Counted from the first letter of the stretch, positions 55,133-64,000 are shown. The stretch: DNA of 64,000 nucleotides from Anaerobaca lacustris (GCF_030012215.1 NZ_JASCXX010000007.1:62001-126000), one strand, 5' to 3'. Notes: a model not told the origin generated them from the sequence alone. Numbers and translations are program-made.

Positions 55133-57202
55133 TCAACCGGCGAGAGCGTCTTTGAGCGTGGGAATCTGTTCGGCGCCGGTCGGGACGGTGATGCTGGACC
55201 CTTTGAAGTCGTCGCCGATCGGCTCGCACCGCCCGCCGAGATGCTCGGCCAGAAACAGCTCTGCCACAGCGCTGAACGACAGGGCATTCTCCGGCCGGCC
55301 GAACCCGTGCCCCTCGTCCGGATACAGAACATAGGTCACGGGGATATTCTTCTCCTGCATCGCTTTGACGATCTGGTCCGATTCGCTCTGCTTGACCCGT
55401 GGGTCGTTGGCGCCCTGGCCGATCAGCAGGGGTTTGCTGATTCGATCCACGTACGTCAGGGGCGATCGCGAGGCGAGGAACTTGCGCCCCTCTTCGGTGC
55501 GGTGGTCGCCCACCCGCGAGGTGAACAGCGTCAGCGCCGGCGCCCAGTAGGGCGGAATGGTCTCCAGCAGCGTTTGCAGGTTGGACGGTCCCACGAGGTC
55601 GACGCCGCAGGCGAACACATCCGGCGTGAACGTCAGGCCGACCAGGGTGGCATAGCCGCCGTAACTGCCGCCGCTGATCGCAACACTATTCTTGTCGGCG
55701 ATCTTCGTTTCGATGGCCCAGTGGACCGCATCGATCAGATCGTCATGCATTTTGCCCGCCCACTCGAGATTGCCCGCGTTGGTGAACTGCTTGCCGAGGC
55801 CGGTCGAACCGCGGTAGTTGACGCTCAAGACCGCGTAGCCGCGATTGGACAGCCACTGATGGAACGGATCGTAGCCCCACGAGTCGCGCGCCCACGGGCC
55901 GCCATGGACCCACAGGACCATTGGCAACGCCTGCTGCGGGCGCCCATCCTGGTCGGGGTCCGTCCAATACGGAAGCGTCAGGTAGCAGATCAGGTTCAGG
56001 CCGTCGCGCGCCTCGATCGATACCGGATGCATCCGCGAAAGCGTCAGCCCCTCGAGTTCCTTGCGGTTGGTGAACAGGAAGCGGGCCCTCTTTGCGGAGC
56101 GGTCGTAGAGGTAGTACCGCACCGGGCCGTTGTCCATCACGAACTGGACCGCCCACGTCTTGTCGTCGAGTGAGCGGCCGATGACGTCCATGTCCCCGTC
56201 GGCCACGGTCTTGAGGTAGTCGAGGTCGGGCTGGACCGACGTATCCAGAATCTTCCAGTTGACCCGCATGTACTCGCTGGCGGCCGCCTCAATGGTTCGC
56301 TCCGTCGGATGGATCATGATGCGGCTGACGTCGGCGCGCGGGTCTGCGAAAAGCACTTTCTTGTGGCCTGCTTGCAGGTCGATCGCGGTCAGGGCGGCCG
56401 TATCGCGACCCCGGCTGTCGATCATGTACAGGACCTGGCCGGTCTTGTCGAACCCGACCGGACCGGTTGTCATCATGTCCTCCATCGGGATCTGGTCGAA
56501 CGACTTCCACTCGTCGCCTTCCGGCGTGAACAGTTCGCTGCCTCCGTCGGGGGTCATCTTCATCGCATATCGGATGCGATAGTCGTCGTCCGTCTGGAAG
56601 CCCATGAACTGGTCGTTTTTCTGAACGAGCTCCATGTCACCAGTGAGTATATTGAGCCGGTGGATGTCGTGATGTTGCGGATTGCGGTTGTTCAGCCCGA
56701 TGAGGATCTCGTTGCGGAACTTGTGACTGACCTCCTGGATCTCCGCCCGGGGCTTGAGCTTCTTGCCGTCTGGGCCCGTCATCGGCTCGCCATCCGGCCC
56801 GACGATCTCCTCGAAGGGCGTCAAGTTCCTGTCTTCTCTGCTGGCGACGTGGACCGCATGCACCTGCCAGTTCTCGTCGCCCCCGACGTCTTGCAGGTAG
56901 ATGATGTGCTCGCTGGTGTACGCCCAGAAGTAGATGCGAATGCCGCGCAGCCGGTCGTCCGTGACGCAGACGGCCGCATCGGGGTCGTCGGCCGGCCCGA
57001 CCCAGACGTTCATCACGCCGTCGCGCGGGGCCCGATAGCTGATCTTAGCACCGTCGGGACTGATCCGCAACGAGGCCTTGTCCGGGTTGCCGAACAGGAT
57101 CTCGCGCGCGATGATCGGTCCGGGCTCCGCCCCCTGCGCCTGGACGGGAATCACCCCCAACAACATACTTACGATGACTGCACTGAATACCGTTCGTCTC
57201 AT
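55133..57202 (-). CDS. S9-family (prolyl oligopeptidase-like) peptidase, secreted
   Basis: The 689-residue product has a signal peptide (MRRTVFSAVIVSMLLGVIPVQA-type, about 1-24), an N-terminal beta-propeller (LRISPDGAKISY and further repeats) and a C-terminal alpha/beta-hydrolase. The catalytic triad is visible as Ser in GGSYGGYAT (about 511), Asp in QGANDPRV (about 596) and His in YPDEGHGF (about 628). This is the S9C acylaminoacyl-peptidase/dipeptidyl-peptidase layout, cleaving short peptides. ATG 57202 has GGAGG 8 bases upstream and starts the signal peptide; the longer frame to 57286 does not. It is probably periplasmic or secreted. Confidence 0.92.
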   Translation of the reverse strand: MRRTVFSAVIVSMLLGVIPVQAQGAEPGPIIAREILFGNPDKASLRISPDGAKISYRAPRDGVMNVWVGPADDPDAAVCVTDDRLRGIRIYFWAYTSEHIIYLQDVGGDENWQVHAVHVASREDRNLTPFEEIVGPDGEPMTGPDGKKLKPRAEIQEVSHKFRNEILIGLNNRNPQHHDIHRLNILTGDMELVQKNDQFMGFQTDDDYRIRYAMKMTPDGGSELFTPEGDEWKSFDQIPMEDMMTTGPVGFDKTGQVLYMIDSRGRDTAALTAIDLQAGHKKVLFADPRADVSRIMIHPTERTIEAAASEYMRVNWKILDTSVQPDLDYLKTVADGDMDVIGRSLDDKTWAVQFVMDNGPVRYYLYDRSAKRARFLFTNRKELEGLTLSRMHPVSIEARDGLNLICYLTLPYWTDPDQDGRPQQALPMVLWVHGGPWARDSWGYDPFHQWLSNRGYAVLSVNYRGSTGLGKQFTNAGNLEWAGKMHDDLIDAVHWAIETKIADKNSVAISGGSYGGYATLVGLTFTPDVFACGVDLVGPSNLQTLLETIPPYWAPALTLFTSRVGDHRTEEGRKFLASRSPLTYVDRISKPLLIGQGANDPRVKQSESDQIVKAMQEKNIPVTYVLYPDEGHGFGRPENALSFSAVAELFLAEHLGGRCEPIGDDFKGSSITVPTGAEQIPTLKDALAG

Positions 57203-57459
57203 GGTTCTGTCCTCCCAAACCGCAAGCCAGTACACTCCATAGTCAAGACGGCAATACGATCTGTCGTCCGCAAGATGCGACCACACTACCCATGGTGCGT
57301 CGCCGACGTCAATCGGGAAAAGTCGCGCCCTTGTCGATACGCGCGTCGGGTCGCTGGGAGCATGCTGCTGATCTCTTCCTGTGGTCGTCAGAGACCCACC
57401 CGCTCACGGCGTGGCGTTGCCAGGCAGCTTCCAACAAAGGGAGTGCTTCGGGTCCCCTC

Positions 57460-58797
57460 CTACGGCTTGATTGCGTCGAGCAAATCCAGTGCGCCGGCGA
57501 TGAGGCGTTCGCCGGCGCCGGGGGCGAGGTGGGTTCCTCGGGTAGATTCGTAGCCGGCTTCAGTGTAGGCTTCGGCGTGGCAGACGTAGCCGATCGAGTC
57601 GTTGGTCATGCTCGTGACGAAGAGCTTGTCGATACCCGCCTTGTCCTTGATTGCCAGGCCGACTTCGACGAGGATCTCGCCCGGCAGGCCGAGGATGTAG
57701 ACGTCGCCCAGCCGCAGCACCTGGATCTCGGTGGTGATCTCCTGCGGCGGCGTGTCCTTCGTGGCCAGCGTCAGCGCGCAGCGGCGGGCGTCGAGCGTGA
57801 CGTCATCTGCCGTTGCGACGAGCTGGAGCCTTCGCAGGGCTTCAGCGCCCAGGGCTTTGCCGATTTGCTCGCAGGGGCCGACATCCCGCCGGATCGGAAC
57901 GACGTTGCCCGCCAGGCCCAGGGCGAAGAGACTGACGCCGCCCTCGGTCCGTTCGACCACACGCATGGCGTGCGCGGGATAGTCGGCGGAGATCGCCGTG
58001 CTGCGGAATGGATAGACGCTAACGGGATGACAGCCGAAAGCGAAGAGCGAGCCGACGATTCGCCCGTTGGGGTCCTCGACCCGCAGCACGGACACCGCCG
58101 GATCGATGGGGCCGAAGGTCAGGTCGGCCTGCTCGGGCGGCATCGAGAACGTCACGATGGTGCGGCCGTCGGAGCGAGTCTCTACTCTGCGCGTCGCCGT
58201 GATCTCGGCCGGCAATGTGAACGTGGTCTGCACCTGGCCATTGGGCCGCTTGGGCCTGCGGTTGTAGGCGACCTCGGGTAGCGTGCCGGTCGCGACGCCG
58301 ATCTTCGCGTCCTGCATGTCGCGATGGGCGATCTGCACGACACTGGCAAGCTTGCCGATCAATGTGCGAACGTAGGCCTGGTCGATGTCCTCCGGCGCGA
58401 TGCGGCTGGCGGGCGCGAGCTTGGCGTTGGTGAAGATGTCGGGACCCGAATGCGTGTGCGTGGCGCAGACCATGACGTTCTGCTCGGGGATGCCGACCCG
58501 CTCGGCCACCAGCGTGCGGACGGGATTGGTGATCTCCTCCAGCGGCGAATACAGCAGATCGACCGAGACGATCGCGACGGTGTTTGCACCATCGCTGAGG
58601 ACCAGGGCCCTGGCGTAGAGTTCATCCAGGACGGAATCGCTGGGCTGGCCCTGCGAGCCGATCAGCTTCAGGCCCAGGGGCGGCGTGATGTCCACCTTCG
58701 CACAGCCGGCCCGCAACGCCGCCCGGCTCGTTGAACACGCGCACAAGCCGACCGCCACGGCCAGTAACCATCGCGATACGAGATGCGCTCTCATCAT
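57460..58797 (-). CDS. Neutral/alkaline ceramidase-like protein, exported
   Basis: The 445-residue product has a hydrophobic leader (MMRAHLVSRWLLAVAVGLCA, a C-A-C that could be a lipid site) and the N-terminal catalytic-type domain of neutral ceramidases: AGCAKVDITPPLG, ALVLSDG..VAIVSVDLL, and the zinc-binding CATHTHSGPD. FGCHPVSVYP, SADYPAHAMRV and GLAGNV follow, and PGEILVEVGLAIK is present near the end. It lacks the C-terminal Ig-like domain of true ceramidases, as is common in planctomycete homologues, so the amide substrate is uncertain. GAGGAG lies 5-8 bases before the double ATG (58797/58794). Confidence 0.85.
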   Translation of the reverse strand: MMRAHLVSRWLLAVAVGLCACSTSRAALRAGCAKVDITPPLGLKLIGSQGQPSDSVLDELYARALVLSDGANTVAIVSVDLLYSPLEEITNPVRTLVAERVGIPEQNVMVCATHTHSGPDIFTNAKLAPASRIAPEDIDQAYVRTLIGKLASVVQIAHRDMQDAKIGVATGTLPEVAYNRRPKRPNGQVQTTFTLPAEITATRRVETRSDGRTIVTFSMPPEQADLTFGPIDPAVSVLRVEDPNGRIVGSLFAFGCHPVSVYPFRSTAISADYPAHAMRVVERTEGGVSLFALGLAGNVVPIRRDVGPCEQIGKALGAEALRRLQLVATADDVTLDARRCALTLATKDTPPQEITTEIQVLRLGDVYILGLPGEILVEVGLAIKDKAGIDKLFVTSMTNDSIGYVCHAEAYTEAGYESTRGTHLAPGAGERLIAGALDLLDAIKP

Positions 58798-58877
58798 GGC
58801 AACTCCTCTTTCCGATTGCGTACGCTGTCGATTCATTGTAACCAACAATTGTGGGCAAAGCCACTATTCGCCGAGGA

Positions 58878-58897
58878 GGGCGAGGCATGCCTCGCCC
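58878..58897. repeat. Perfect 20-base palindrome, copy B
   Basis: Identical in sequence to the palindrome at 52362-52381 and followed by CTACG. It lies between the divergent ceramidase-like and DegT-type genes. Confidence 0.85.
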
Positions 58898-58920
58898 CTA
58901 CGAGCGCGTTGAACCTGTAG

Positions 58921-58940
58921 GGGCGACGCACGCGTCGCCC
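58921..58940. repeat. Palindrome variant, copy C
   Basis: GGGCGACGC and GCGTCGCCC form a 9-base stem around AC, preceded by GTAG as in copy A. It is a diverged member of the same intergenic palindrome family, 23 bases from copy B. Confidence 0.8.
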
Positions 58941-59085
58941 TTGCCTGTGAGAGTCAGCATGGGCCCAAGCCCATCCCACTGCCTGCCACACACTGTTCGA
59001 GAAAACCGTTGCGAGCGGTGGGGGTGCAAGGGTATAAAGGGGCTGGACGAGCACGCGGACGATTCGGAATTGAAAGGGTCTGGCA

Positions 59086-60441
59086 ATGGCACGCAGCGAT
59101 CTGACGAGGCGACAATTCATCGCGGCCGCATCGGCCGGCTCCCTGGCGGCGGTGACGTCGGGGACGATTCCCGCCTATGGCAACCTCACGAACAAGGCGA
59201 GCAAGCTGGCCATCCTGGGCGGCGATCCGGTCCGCAAAAACAAGGCCTGGCCGGAGTGGCCCTATTGGGACGACGAGGTGCTCGACTCGTTGATGAAAAC
59301 CGCCAAGAGCCGGATCTGGTGCCGTATTCAGTCGCCCTCGGGCACCGTGCCCACGTTCGAAAAGGAATACGCCAAGCTGACGGGCGCGCGCTTCTGCGTT
59401 GCCACCGGCTCGGGTACCCAGGCGCTGCACACGTGCGTCGAGGCGATGGGCATCGGACCCGGCGACGAGGTCATCACGTCACCGTATACCGATCCCGGCA
59501 CGATCGCGTCGATCCTCTCGGCGCGAGCGCTGCCGGTCCTGGCGGACCTGGACCCGGCGTCGTACCAGCTCGACCCCGACGAGGTGGAGCGGCGTATCAC
59601 CGAGAACACCAGAGCGCTCATGCCGGTGCACATGATGGGCCAGCCGGCGGACATGCGACGGATCATGGCCATCGCCAGGACGCGCAATCTCAAGGTGATC
59701 GAGGACGCCTGCCAGGCGCATCTGGCCGAATTCGACGGCAAGCAGCTCGGCACCATCGGCGACGTGGGCTGCTTCAGCTTCCAGTCAAGCAAGGTCCTCG
59801 CGTGCGGCGAGGGCGGCGCGATCATCGGCGATGACGAGGCCCTGATGGACCGCTGCTACACCGTGCACAACCACGGCACGTCGCGTCGGGGCGTGACCGA
59901 GACGATCGGCCCGAAGTACCGGATGAACGAGTTCGAGGCCGCGGTCCTTCTGGGCCAGCTCTCCGGCGTGATCGAGCGATTCCGACGCCGCAACGAAAAC
60001 GCCGCGTACCTCACCACCCGCCTCAACGACATCCCGGGCCTGACGCCGCAGAAGCTCTACGAGGGCACGCAGAGCGGCTCCTTCTACCTCTACACCATGT
60101 CGTACCATAAGGAGCAGTTCAACAATGTGCCCCGCGCGACGTTCTTCAAGGCGCTTGCGGCCGAGGGCGTGAGCCTGAGCCCATACATCGCGCGGGGTCT
60201 GCACCGCGAACCCTGGATCGACCACATCCTCGATTCGAAGGTCTACAAGACAATGTATTCGGCCAAACGGCTGCGCGAGTATCGCGAGCAGTGTGCCTGC
60301 CCGAAGTGCGACCAGGTCTGTGAGGAGATGGCAATGCTCTGGGCGTCGGGCCCCCTGCTCGCCACGCGTCAGGACATGGCCGACATCGCCGACGCGATCG
60401 AGAAGGTCTGGGCCAATCGCGACCAGCTCACGCAGGTTTAG
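59086..60441 (+). CDS. DegT/DnrJ/EryC1/StrS aminotransferase-fold protein with Tat signal
   Basis: The 451-residue protein starts MARSDLTRRQFIAAASAGSL, a twin-arginine signal (R8-R9). A PLP fold-type I domain of the sugar aminotransferase family follows: GSGTQALHTCVEAMGIGPGDEVITSPYT, the PLP-contact VIEDACQAH, and the Schiff-base Lys236 in CFSFQSSKVLACGEGGAI. YRMNEFEAAVLLGQL and RGLHREPW follow. Family members transaminate keto-sugars in the cytoplasm, so a Tat leader suggests export of the folded cofactor-loaded protein. Such exported members are seen in Planctomycetota, with unknown substrate. The C-terminus has an unusual CACPKCDQVC cluster. It converges on the GT4 gene. Confidence 0.9.
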   Translation: MARSDLTRRQFIAAASAGSLAAVTSGTIPAYGNLTNKASKLAILGGDPVRKNKAWPEWPYWDDEVLDSLMKTAKSRIWCRIQSPSGTVPTFEKEYAKLTGARFCVATGSGTQALHTCVEAMGIGPGDEVITSPYTDPGTIASILSARALPVLADLDPASYQLDPDEVERRITENTRALMPVHMMGQPADMRRIMAIARTRNLKVIEDACQAHLAEFDGKQLGTIGDVGCFSFQSSKVLACGEGGAIIGDDEALMDRCYTVHNHGTSRRGVTETIGPKYRMNEFEAAVLLGQLSGVIERFRRRNENAAYLTTRLNDIPGLTPQKLYEGTQSGSFYLYTMSYHKEQFNNVPRATFFKALAAEGVSLSPYIARGLHREPWIDHILDSKVYKTMYSAKRLREYREQCACPKCDQVCEEMAMLWASGPLLATRQDMADIADAIEKVWANRDQLTQV

Positions 60442-60595
60442 CGGCCGGGGATTGCAGGTGCGGCACGCCCGGTGGTCGTGGCCCACATTGACGCCTTGAC
60501 GGGCCACCCCGTTCGGCCCATAGGGGGTGATCGCGCTGGCGATGTGGCGAGGCATTCAAACAAGGGAAGGTTGCCTTGGTGCTTGGGCGTGGCGC

Positions 60596-61861
60596 CTATT
60601 CCGCCTTCCTCAAGGTCTGGGTTGCCGCCTCAGCGATGTTTTTGATCAGTTCCCATTCGGCTTTGATCGCCTCGATGGCCCCGTCCCAGGTGCTGTCGTC
60701 CTTCGAGTCCCTTGCATCGCGGGCCAACACCTTCTCGTAGACCGCCGACAGCTTCTGTGCCGATGTTTCCATCGAGAGCTTCGCTGCCGTCGCCCGCGCA
60801 GCTCGGCGATACGCATGGACCTGCTCCGGTCTCGCCCGCGCCATCTCGCGGATGGCCTCGGCGAAGGCCGGGATGTCCTGCGACGGAAGGAGCCGGCCGT
60901 TGCGTCGATCCTCTACCACCTCGCGGACGCCGGGCGCATCGATCCCAACGACCGGCCTTCCCGACGCCATCGCTTCAGTCAGCACCATGCCCTGCGTTTC
61001 GGTGCATGAGGCGAAGACAAAGCAATCCATGGCATGGTACGCATCCACCAACGCCTGGCCTTCCAGTGAACCGACGAGGTGCAGTCGATCGGCGTGCCCC
61101 AGTCGGTGAAAGATGCGCCGGACCTCCTGCTCGGACGGACCGGACCCGACGACCAAAAGGCGTGCTTCTGGAGTCTGCGATACGAATCGGCCGACCGCCT
61201 CGGCAAGAAACGACAGGTTCTTTTCCGGAGCCAGACGCCCCACGTATCCAGCGACGAAGGCATTCTCCGCCATCTGGTGCGATCGGCGGAACGCGCATCC
61301 ATTGCCTTCTTTGAAGCGCTCGATATAGACCCCCGTCAGGACAACGTCGATGGGCGTCTCGACGCCCCGTTCTCGCAGAATCTCGACCACCGAACGACTC
61401 GGCGCGATGACGTGGTCGCACAGGTCACAGTATCCGGTCACGAGGTTGATGACGAACCGGCGCAATCGCTTGGCTTCGGTCGGGACGTAGTGCAGATAGT
61501 GTTCGTACATCGTGTGGTACGTGAAGACCAGCGGGCAGTCGAATCGACCGGCAATGCGGACGGCGGCGCCGCCGAGGAGGTGTGGATGGTGCGAATGGAC
61601 GATGTCCGGCTTGAATCGCTCCAGATGGGCGGAGAGATACCCCGGAATGGGCAGAACCAGTGCGAAATCGCTGCCGTTGAAATGCTGGATCGCCGGGATG
61701 CGAATCACGTCCCGCTCCGATTCGGGCATGTTCTCAAACTCCGGTGCGACGACCACGACACGATGGCCCATCTTCCGCAATTCGTCTGCAAACGCACTGA
61801 CCGATCGCGACACCCCCCCGACGAACGGCGTGAACGTATTGGTCATCATCAGAATGTTCAT
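60596..61861 (-). CDS. Glycosyltransferase family 4
   Basis: The 421-residue product is a GT-B fold retaining glycosyltransferase: MNILMMTNTFTPFVGGVSRSV at the start, VHSHHPHLLGGAAVRIA, VAGYVGRLAPEKNLSFLAEAV, LLVVGSGPSEQEVRRI, and the E-x7-E sugar-nucleotide motif in CTETQGMVLTEAMASGRPVVGIDAPGVREVV. It transfers a sugar from a nucleotide donor to a lipid or glycan; donor and acceptor are unknown. The overall pattern is like mannosyl- or glucosyl-diacylglycerol synthases. ATG 61861 has GGAGG 9 bases upstream; the open frame upstream to 62005 has no support. Confidence 0.92.
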   Translation of the reverse strand: MNILMMTNTFTPFVGGVSRSVSAFADELRKMGHRVVVVAPEFENMPESERDVIRIPAIQHFNGSDFALVLPIPGYLSAHLERFKPDIVHSHHPHLLGGAAVRIAGRFDCPLVFTYHTMYEHYLHYVPTEAKRLRRFVINLVTGYCDLCDHVIAPSRSVVEILRERGVETPIDVVLTGVYIERFKEGNGCAFRRSHQMAENAFVAGYVGRLAPEKNLSFLAEAVGRFVSQTPEARLLVVGSGPSEQEVRRIFHRLGHADRLHLVGSLEGQALVDAYHAMDCFVFASCTETQGMVLTEAMASGRPVVGIDAPGVREVVEDRRNGRLLPSQDIPAFAEAIREMARARPEQVHAYRRAARATAAKLSMETSAQKLSAVYEKVLARDARDSKDDSTWDGAIEAIKAEWELIKNIAEAATQTLRKAE

Positions 61862-62062
61862 GGCGATTGGCCTCCAACATCCTCGGCATCGAAGGATCCC
61901 GATTGAGAGCCGCATGCGGAAGCGTGGGCTTTTTCCGGCATTCCGCAGCGCAGCCAGCAAATACCCACACCAGATACGCAATTGCCGGGGCGCATGTTCC
62001 GGCATTTGCCTTGGGTCGCATTCTGTGTCATGCCGGGCCGCTGGCAGGCCGGCACCCGGGAG

Positions 62063-62091
62063 TTGACATCGTGCGGTGGGCCCAGTAGGAT
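62063..62091 (+). promoter_or_regulatory. Promoter for the response regulator gene
   Basis: TTGACA (62063-62068), a 17-base spacer and TAGGAT (62086-62091). The predicted leader is about 54 bases. Confidence 0.65.
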
Positions 62092-62151
62092 TACTTGCAA
62101 GGAAGTCCGGGTCGTAACAGGGGGTGCATCAAGCGCGAAAGCGAGTAAGGG

Positions 62152-62814
62152 ATGGCAGCCAAAGGCATTCGGATCGTATTGGCGGATGACCACGCGATCG
62201 TCCGCCAGGGACTCAGCAGAGCAATCCAGCAGGAAGACGACATCGAGGTCGTCGGCCAGACCTCCCGCGGCGGCGATGCCGTCGAATTGGTCCGCACCCT
62301 CCGTCCCGACATCCTGATTACGGATATCAGCATGCCCGACCTGAACGGCGTCGAAGCCACGCGTCGAATCATCGACGAGTCGCCCGAGATGAAGGTGATC
62401 GCGCTGTCGATGCACTCATCGAGGCAGTTCGTCATCGAGATGTTCCGAGCCGGAGCGAGGGGATATCTGCTGAAGGATTGCGACTACGACGAGCTGGTTG
62501 CGGCGATTCGCACCGTCGCCGCCGGCAGGACCTATGTGAGCCCGTCCATCGGGGATGTGATCGTCGAGGACCTCCTCGGCGGCGCGGCCGTCGGGGCGCC
62601 GACGGCGTCTTCCGTGTTGACCCAGCGCGAACGGGAGGTGCTCCAGCTCATGGCCGAGGGCAGGACGACCCGGCAGATCGCCCTTCAGTTGCATATCAGT
62701 CCCAAGACGGTCGAGGCCCATCGCCTGCGCATCATGAACAAGCTCGACATCGACAACGTGGCCCAACTGACCAAGTACGCCATCCAGGAAGGGCTCACCT
62801 CGCCGGACATCTGA
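62152..62814 (+). CDS. NarL/FixJ-family response regulator
   Basis: The 220-residue protein has a receiver domain (acidic D12-D13, phospho-acceptor D58 in LITDISMPD, the Thr/Ser position in ALSMHSS, and K108 in LLKD). A C-terminal LuxR-type helix-turn-helix follows (LTQREREVLQLMAEGRTTRQIALQLHISPKTVEAHRLRIMNKL). It would be phosphorylated by a histidine kinase and act as a transcription factor. No kinase gene is in the window, so it is an orphan here. TAAGGG directly touches the ATG, so the SD spacing is poor, but the family start (GIRIVLADDH) supports this ATG. It has a near-consensus promoter. Confidence 0.95.
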   Translation: MAAKGIRIVLADDHAIVRQGLSRAIQQEDDIEVVGQTSRGGDAVELVRTLRPDILITDISMPDLNGVEATRRIIDESPEMKVIALSMHSSRQFVIEMFRAGARGYLLKDCDYDELVAAIRTVAAGRTYVSPSIGDVIVEDLLGGAAVGAPTASSVLTQREREVLQLMAEGRTTRQIALQLHISPKTVEAHRLRIMNKLDIDNVAQLTKYAIQEGLTSPDI

Positions 62815-62885
62815 TTCAGCGCGCAGGGTGCTCGCAAGAGCAGAATCCGGGCCGGACCTGTAACGCTCCCCAACAGCAAGCGTCC

Positions 62886-62914
62886 TTGAAACAGCGGCAC
62901 CAACGGGATATAGT
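62886..62914 (+). promoter_or_regulatory. Promoter for tex
   Basis: TTGAAA (62886-62891), a 17-base spacer and TATAGT (62909-62914) make a strong sigma-70 candidate. The predicted leader is about 56 bases. Confidence 0.7.
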
Positions 62915-62976
62915 CTCGGAGCATCGGCGCCGTCGGGGCGCAGGGTATTTGAAATTCGCATGAGAAGGATCGATCG

Positions 62977-64000
62977 TTGAATCAGGCACATATCGCACGC
63001 ATTGCCTCGGAGTTGTCTCTGAGGCCGGGCCAGGTGGCCGCAACCGCCGGCCTGCTGGAGGAAGGGTCCACCGTTCCGTTCATCTCTCGCTATCGCAAGG
63101 AGGCCACGGGCAGCCTCGATGAGGTGGCCGTCACCGCGATTCGCGACCGGCTGGGCCAGTTGAAGGACCTCGACGACCGGCGCGACGCCATCCTCAAGTC
63201 GCTCACCGAGCGCGGGTTGCTGACCGAGGAGTTGAACAAAGACATCCTCGCAGCCGAGACCATGGCCTCGCTGGAAGACCTCTATCTGCCGTATAAGCCC
63301 AAGCGCAGGACGCGGGCGACGATTGCGCGTGAGAAGGGTCTCGAACCGTTGGCCCAGTTGATCTACGCACAAGACCCGGCGGTGGACCCGGCCGCCGAGG
63401 CCCAGGCGTTTGTCAATGCCGAAAAGGGTGTCGAGTCGGTCGAGGACGCCCTGGCCGGAGCGAGGGACATCATTGCCGAGTGGATCAACGAGGACCAGCA
63501 GGCGCGGGCGCAGATGCGCGCGCTGTTCAACACGAAAGGTCTGCTGAAGTCCCAGGTCATCACGGGCAAGGAGGAGGAAGGCCGCAAGTACGAGGACTAC
63601 TTCGAATGGGAAGAGCCCGTCGCCAAGGCGCCGTCGCACCGAATTCTCGCGATGCGAAGGGGCCGGCGGGAAGGCTTCCTTCGCCTCCAGGTCGTCGCTC
63701 CGGAGGAGCAGGCGCATCGCATTCTCGAAGGGCTGTTCGTCGAAGGGCACTCGAAGAGTTCGGCCGTCGTCACAGAGGCGCTGGCCGACAGTTACAAGAG
63801 GCTGCTGGCGCCGTCGATGGAGACGGAGATCCTCGCGTCCGCGAAGATGCGGGCGGATCAGGAGGCGATCCGCGTGTTCGCCGAGAATCTGCGGCAGTTG
63901 CTCCTGGCCTCGCCTCTGGGCCGCAAGAACGTCCTGGCGATCGATCCGGGCTTTCGCACCGGCTGCAAGGTCGTCTGTCTGGACCGCCAGGGGCAGTTGA
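62977..64000 (+). CDS. tex: Tex-family RNA-binding transcription accessory protein (partial)
   Basis: The frame from TTG 62977 (AAGGA 7 bases upstream) stays open to the end of the window, giving the first 341 residues of a protein usually near 750. The N-terminal Tex core is clear: GSTVPFISRYRKEATGSLDEVAVTAIRDRL, LEDLYLPYKPKRRTRATIAREKGLEPLA, and the start of the YqgF/RNase H-like domain LAIDPGFRTGCKV. The S1 domain lies outside the window. Tex is a cytoplasmic nucleic-acid-binding factor linked to transcription. The start codon choice agrees with the family start. Confidence 0.95.
   Translation, partial: MNQAHIARIASELSLRPGQVAATAGLLEEGSTVPFISRYRKEATGSLDEVAVTAIRDRLGQLKDLDDRRDAILKSLTERGLLTEELNKDILAAETMASLEDLYLPYKPKRRTRATIAREKGLEPLAQLIYAQDPAVDPAAEAQAFVNAEKGVESVEDALAGARDIIAEWINEDQQARAQMRALFNTKGLLKSQVITGKEEEGRKYEDYFEWEEPVAKAPSHRILAMRRGRREGFLRLQVVAPEEQAHRILEGLFVEGHSKSSAVVTEALADSYKRLLAPSMETEILASAKMRADQEAIRVFAENLRQLLLASPLGRKNVLAIDPGFRTGCKVVCLDRQGQL

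Overview
The window looks like chromosomal DNA of a planctomycete, most likely class Phycisphaerae (Sedimentisphaerales-like). The reasons are the GC-rich coding sequence, several secreted LamG/discoidin proteins, pseudopilins carrying the H-x9-DG type C-terminal motif, zinc-ribbon membrane proteins, many secreted glycosidases and esterases, frequent GTG/TTG starts, and a MetX-MetW fusion. This placement is inference from gene content; no rRNA gene is present. No phage, insertion sequence, CRISPR array or plasmid backbone was seen.

Layout. 0-6.6 kb: the end of an AraC-type regulator, then two paralogous multidomain secreted LamG/discoidin proteins, each followed by a near-identical hairpin. 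6.7-9.4 kb: aldose 1-epimerase (with a near-consensus promoter) and a convergent UDP-sugar pyrophosphorylase. 9.4-13.3 kb: three pseudopilin-like genes, the first two a recent tandem duplication. 13.4-18.1 kb: operon of aconitase, LOG-like protein, a secreted two-repeat protein and hisD. 18.1-20.2 kb: two zinc-ribbon membrane paralogues. 20.3-29.4 kb (minus): one long tightly spaced operon gltX, PfkB kinase, thpR, recA, PHP hydrolase, alaS and a winged-helix/nuclease-like protein, with a clear promoter ahead of gltX. 29.7-41.4 kb: secreted TIM-barrel protein, tRNA-Val, nikR and the metX-metW fusion, membrane and GAF-like proteins, tagaturonate epimerase, TPR lipoprotein, a divergent ECF sigma / membrane protein / exported protein operon, and a lipoprotein hydrolase.

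41.5-46.1 kb: gyrB, dciA-like and dnaN on the minus strand, followed by a 603-base AT-rich gap with DnaA boxes that is the best candidate for the replication origin. 46.1-50.8 kb: a 1,564-residue acyl-CoA dehydratase activase-like protein leading away from that gap. 50.9-59.0 kb: secreted degradative enzymes (GH29 fucosidase, GH99-like, S9 peptidase, ceramidase-like), a hotdog thioesterase and a small lipoprotein, interspersed with palindromic repeat elements and one decayed gene. 59.1-64 kb: Tat-signal DegT-type aminotransferase, GT4 glycosyltransferase, NarL-type response regulator and the start of tex.

The genes suggest a heterotroph specialised in polysaccharide and uronate use (mutarotase, UDP-sugar synthesis, uronate epimerase, fucosidase, GH99-like). 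Core replication and translation genes sit close to the putative origin. Starts were re-chosen where a Shine-Dalgarno (SD) sequence or family alignment supports an internal codon. All family assignments were made by eye from motifs, not by database search.
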